Source: CALFML01 sp044222245 (lineage in GTDB: Bacteria; Myxococcota_A; Polyangia; Palsa-1104; JAEUJZ01). Taken from it: a stretch of 64,000 bases of DNA. The translations under genes were made by a program, and so were the position numbers. Location of the stretch: positions 38,671 to 102,670 of the forward strand of contig JBGANQ010000023.1 in the NCBI GenBank assembly GCA_044222245.1, given 5' to 3'. The notes beneath the pieces are model-generated. The model was not told where the DNA came from. It searched no databases and saw nothing but the letters and a program-made list of their open reading frames with translations. Below are positions 61,719-64,000 of this stretch, in pieces (within the stretch, counting starts at the first letter, position 1; every line of letters starts with the position of its first letter).

Positions 61719-62465
61719 ATGAGCAGCCCGACCGCGACCCCTTTGCGCCCTGCGCTCCGCGAATCGCCATCCCCTGTGACCGGACTTGCCGCGGTGGTGC
61801 GGCGCGGGGGCCTGGGCCTGCTGCTCTTGCTGCTCGGCGCGGCCGGCTGCGGCGCCACCGGCAAGGGCCCTGACAGCGAGTCGCCGCCCGATCTCAGCCG
61901 CCCCGCCGACCTGACCGCGGCGCCGCTGTGCTCGCCCAAGAACTGCGCCGGCTGCTGCCTGGGCGATGTCTGCCAGCCCGGCATCACCGCCGCCGCCTGC
62001 GGCACCGCCGGCACCGCCTGCGTTGCGTGCAGCGCCGCCCAGAAGTGCGGCACCGACTTTGTCTGCGCCTTCGACCCCAACGCCACCTGGCTGGTCGCCG
62101 CGGTGCGGGCGCAGATCGCCCTCACCGACTCGCAGGGCATGCCGTGGCGCAGCGACGGCACGATGCCGCAGCCGCTGGTTCAGTTCGACACCAACAACCG
62201 CACAAGCTCGGTCGCCATCGTCGTCTCGGGCAGCCCGCCGGTGTGGACCGCGACGTGGAACCAGGGCTTCCTCTACGCCGCCAAGGACCTGACCGCGACC
62301 GGCTTTGACCTGCAGGTCTTCGACCAGCAGACCGGCATGCCGCTCAAGCCGCTGAGCGCCCGCCACCACATCACCCTGAGCCAGCAGGACTTCGTTACCA
62401 AGGACCTCACCTACCAGGGCTGGGAGGGCATAAAGAGCCTCACCATCACCCTGCAGCGGCAGTAG
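61719..62465 (+). CDS. Cys-containing lipoprotein
   Basis: TAGGAGG before the ATG at 61719 supports the start. The 248-residue protein has an unusually long N-region (about 30 residues), a Leu-rich core and a lipobox (GAAGC, Cys44). A Ser/Asp/Pro linker (DLSRPADL) leads to a short Cys cluster (CSPKNCAGCCLGDVCQPG) and a C-terminal beta-rich domain of about 130 residues. No family is recognised. The linker style is typical of Myxococcota lipoproteins. Confidence 0.75.
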   Translation: MSSPTATPLRPALRESPSPVTGLAAVVRRGGLGLLLLLLGAAGCGATGKGPDSESPPDLSRPADLTAAPLCSPKNCAGCCLGDVCQPGITAAACGTAGTACVACSAAQKCGTDFVCAFDPNATWLVAAVRAQIALTDSQGMPWRSDGTMPQPLVQFDTNNRTSSVAIVVSGSPPVWTATWNQGFLYAAKDLTATGFDLQVFDQQTGMPLKPLSARHHITLSQQDFVTKDLTYQGWEGIKSLTITLQRQ

Positions 62466-62481
62466 CGCCGCGCTCGCGGCG
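62466..62481 (+). terminator. Short GC hairpin at a gene end
   Basis: CGCCGC (62466-62471) and GCGGCG (62476-62481) form a 6-bp stem with a 4-nt loop immediately after the lipoprotein stop codon. There is no U-tract, so the assignment is weak. Confidence 0.3.
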
Positions 62482-62651
62482 ACCGCTGCGCTGGTTTCTC
62501 ACCCGCCGGCCCCCACGGTCGCCAGGTGGCTTGCTCAACCGCGCATCTTCTGGCAAGGTCCGACATGGTTATCGTCGATGCCTGGCCCAAGGGCAGTGGG
62601 TGTCGGTAGGTCAAGTAGGCCAGGCCAAGTCACTTCAGGGAAGGAGAGTCC

Positions 62652-63866
62652 ATGTCGGAAGGAGCAACAGCGACCCGGGAGCGGGGCGAAGGACGCGAGG
62701 TGGTGATCGTCGGTGCCGCGCGCACGCCCATCGGCAGCTTCGGCGGCGAGCTGGCCGCGGTGACGGCCCCCGAGCTCGGCGCGGTGGCGATCAAAGAGGC
62801 GCTGCTGCGGGCCGGAGTCGCCGCCGCCGACGTCGGCGAGGTGACCATGGGCTGCGTGCTGCAGGCGGGGCTCGGCCAGGCCCCGGCGCGGCAGGCGGCG
62901 ATCAAGGCCGGGGTGAGCGCGCAGGTGCCGTGCCAGACGCTGAACAAGGTGTGCGGCTCGGGTCTCAAGGCGGTGGTGGTGGCGGCGCAGGCGATCGCGC
63001 TGGGCGAGGTCGAGATCGCGGTCGCCGGCGGCATGGAGTCGATGAGCAACGTGCCCTACTACCTGCCCGGCGCCCGCACCGGCTACCGCATGGGCCACCA
63101 GCAGGTCATAGACGGCATGATCCACGACGGCCTGTGGGACGTGTACAACAACTTCCACATGGGCTCGGCCGCCGAGCTGTGCGCCCGCGAGCGCAAGATC
63201 GACCGCGCCGCCCAGGACGCCTACGCCGGCGAGTCGTTCCGCCGCGCCCAGGCGGCGCAGGCGGCCGGCCACTTCGACGCCGAGATCGTCAAGGTCCAGG
63301 TGGCGCAGAAAAAGGGCGCCCCCAAGGTGGTCGACAAGGACGAGGGCCCGGGCCGCGGCGACATCAGCAAGCTGCCCGGCTTGCGCCCCGCCTTCGAAAA
63401 GGACGGCACCGTCACCGCCGGCAACGCCAGCACCCTCAACGACGGCGCGGCGGCGGTGGTGCTGATGTCGGCGGCCGAGGCGGCGCGGCGCGGCCTCAAG
63501 CCGCTCGCCCGCATCCGCGGCTACGCCCAGCACGCCCAGGCCCCCGAGTGGTTCACCACCGCCCCCGCCTACGCCATCGAGAAGGCGCTCAAGCGCGCCG
63601 GCCTGAGCAAGGGCGACATCGATCAGTACGAGATCAACGAGGCGTTCGCCGTCGTCGCCCTGGCCAACAACCAGCTGCTCGAGCTGCCCGCCGAGCGGGT
63701 CAACGGCTCGGGCGGCGCGGTGGCGCTCGGGCACCCGATCGGGGCCTCGGGGTGCCGGCTGCTGGTGACGCTGCTCTACTCGCTGCAGCGGCAGAACCAC
63801 CAGCGTGGCATCGCCTCTTTGTGCATCGGCGGCGGCGAAGGCATCGCCCTTATCGTGGAGCGCTAA
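62652..63866 (+). CDS. Acetyl-CoA C-acetyltransferase (thiolase)
   Basis: The 404-residue enzyme has the acyl-accepting Cys101 in NKVCGSGLKAV, GHPIGASG with the catalytic His, and CIGGGEG with the second Cys. These are the standard thiolase motifs. The opening (VIVGAARTPIGSFGG) fits biosynthetic acetoacetyl-CoA thiolases. GGAAGGAGAG lies before the ATG. It is followed 3 bp later by a hydroxyacyl-CoA dehydrogenase, suggesting a butanoate, PHB or fatty-acid oxidation operon. It could also feed acetoacetyl-CoA to mevalonate synthesis. Confidence 0.95.
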   Translation: MSEGATATRERGEGREVVIVGAARTPIGSFGGELAAVTAPELGAVAIKEALLRAGVAAADVGEVTMGCVLQAGLGQAPARQAAIKAGVSAQVPCQTLNKVCGSGLKAVVVAAQAIALGEVEIAVAGGMESMSNVPYYLPGARTGYRMGHQQVIDGMIHDGLWDVYNNFHMGSAAELCARERKIDRAAQDAYAGESFRRAQAAQAAGHFDAEIVKVQVAQKKGAPKVVDKDEGPGRGDISKLPGLRPAFEKDGTVTAGNASTLNDGAAAVVLMSAAEAARRGLKPLARIRGYAQHAQAPEWFTTAPAYAIEKALKRAGLSKGDIDQYEINEAFAVVALANNQLLELPAERVNGSGGAVALGHPIGASGCRLLVTLLYSLQRQNHQRGIASLCIGGGEGIALIVER

Positions 63867-63869
63867 CCG

Positions 63870-64000
63870 ATGAGCGCGACCGAGAAGAACCCAAGCAGCC
63901 CGGCGGTCAAGCGCCTGGGCATCATCGGGGCGGGGCAGATGGGCGGCGGCATCGCCCAGGTGGCGGCGCAGCGCGGCCTGCACGTCGAGCTGTGCGACAT
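63870..64000 (+). CDS. 3-Hydroxyacyl-CoA (3-hydroxybutyryl-CoA) dehydrogenase, 5' part
   Basis: Only the first 43 codons are in the window. After a short Ser/Pro tail the sequence reads RLGIIGAGQMGGGIAQVAAQRGL, the NAD-binding GxGxxG turn and following helix of the 3-hydroxyacyl-CoA dehydrogenase family, then VELCD with the acidic residue that selects NAD. It starts 3 bp after the thiolase stop, so the two are co-translated. The 3' end is cut by the window. Confidence 0.85.
   Translation, partial: MSATEKNPSSPAVKRLGIIGAGQMGGGIAQVAAQRGLHVELCD

Overview
The window is very GC-rich (roughly 70%) and dominated by secreted lipoproteins, PAS-rich sensor kinases and full-length biosynthetic genes. 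The style points to a bacterium of the Myxococcota or a close deltaproteobacterial relative. Pointers are many lipoboxes followed by Asp/Pro/Met-rich or Cys-rich linkers, a DUF2330 protein, an expansin, a complete-looking lower mevalonate pathway, HpnC/HpnD squalene genes, and several good sigma-54 promoters. This placement is inference from gene content; there is no rRNA or marker tree. I saw no tRNA, rRNA, CRISPR array, transposase, prophage or origin.

Layout. 1-3.6 kb: tail of a thioredoxin-like/TPR protein, a nitrilase-family amidohydrolase and a glycosyltransferase, with two local tandem duplications. 3.7-6.4 kb: a PAS-STAS protein convergent with a PAS-PAS-GGDEF diguanylate cyclase that is preceded by a possible 38-codon leader gene. 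6.6-13.1 kb: small secreted proteins, a DUF2330 protein, a hybrid histidine kinase with five PAS domains and an RmlD-like protein. 13.4-19.9 kb: a lipoprotein, then a tight four-gene run of unknown envelope proteins (Cys-rich lipoprotein with one haem-c motif, barrel-like protein, Tat-type protein, propeller-like lipoprotein). 19.9-26.3 kb: a three-gene signalling operon on the minus strand (PAS kinase, single receiver, double-receiver hybrid kinase with a LOV-like domain lacking its photoactive cysteine). 26.5-31.9 kb: lipoprotein, cytochrome P450, expansin, sterol-desaturase-family hydroxylase and universal stress protein. 32.2-40.0 kb: fni-mvk-mvaD-mvaK2-mvaA followed by hpnC-hpnD. 39.9-45.0 kb: TauE-like permease, CysNC, CysD and a divergent sulfotransferase. 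45.1-50.6 kb: glycogen phosphorylase, an N-terminally short ECF sigma factor with its zinc-finger anti-sigma factor, an SDR and a barrel-like protein. 50.7-64.0 kb: TPR lipoprotein, trpS, a repeat lipoprotein, two tandem DUF4139 (MuiA-like) proteins, small unknowns, a broken M2 peptidase, a lipoprotein, thiolase and the start of 3-hydroxyacyl-CoA dehydrogenase.

How it fits together. The mevalonate genes convert HMG-CoA to IPP/DMAPP, and HpnC/HpnD take farnesyl diphosphate towards squalene. Good -24/-12 promoters sit before fni and before hpnC, and the second has a stem-loop covering the presumed ribosome-binding site. The P450 and the desaturase-family gene a few kb upstream could act on the resulting triterpenoids, although no cyclase is present here. 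CysD and CysNC make PAPS, which the adjacent sulfotransferase could use.

The strongest candidates for undescribed biology are sigma-54 control of the isoprenoid genes, the 14.3-19.9 kb envelope operon, and the 3' signalling operon with the altered LOV domain.
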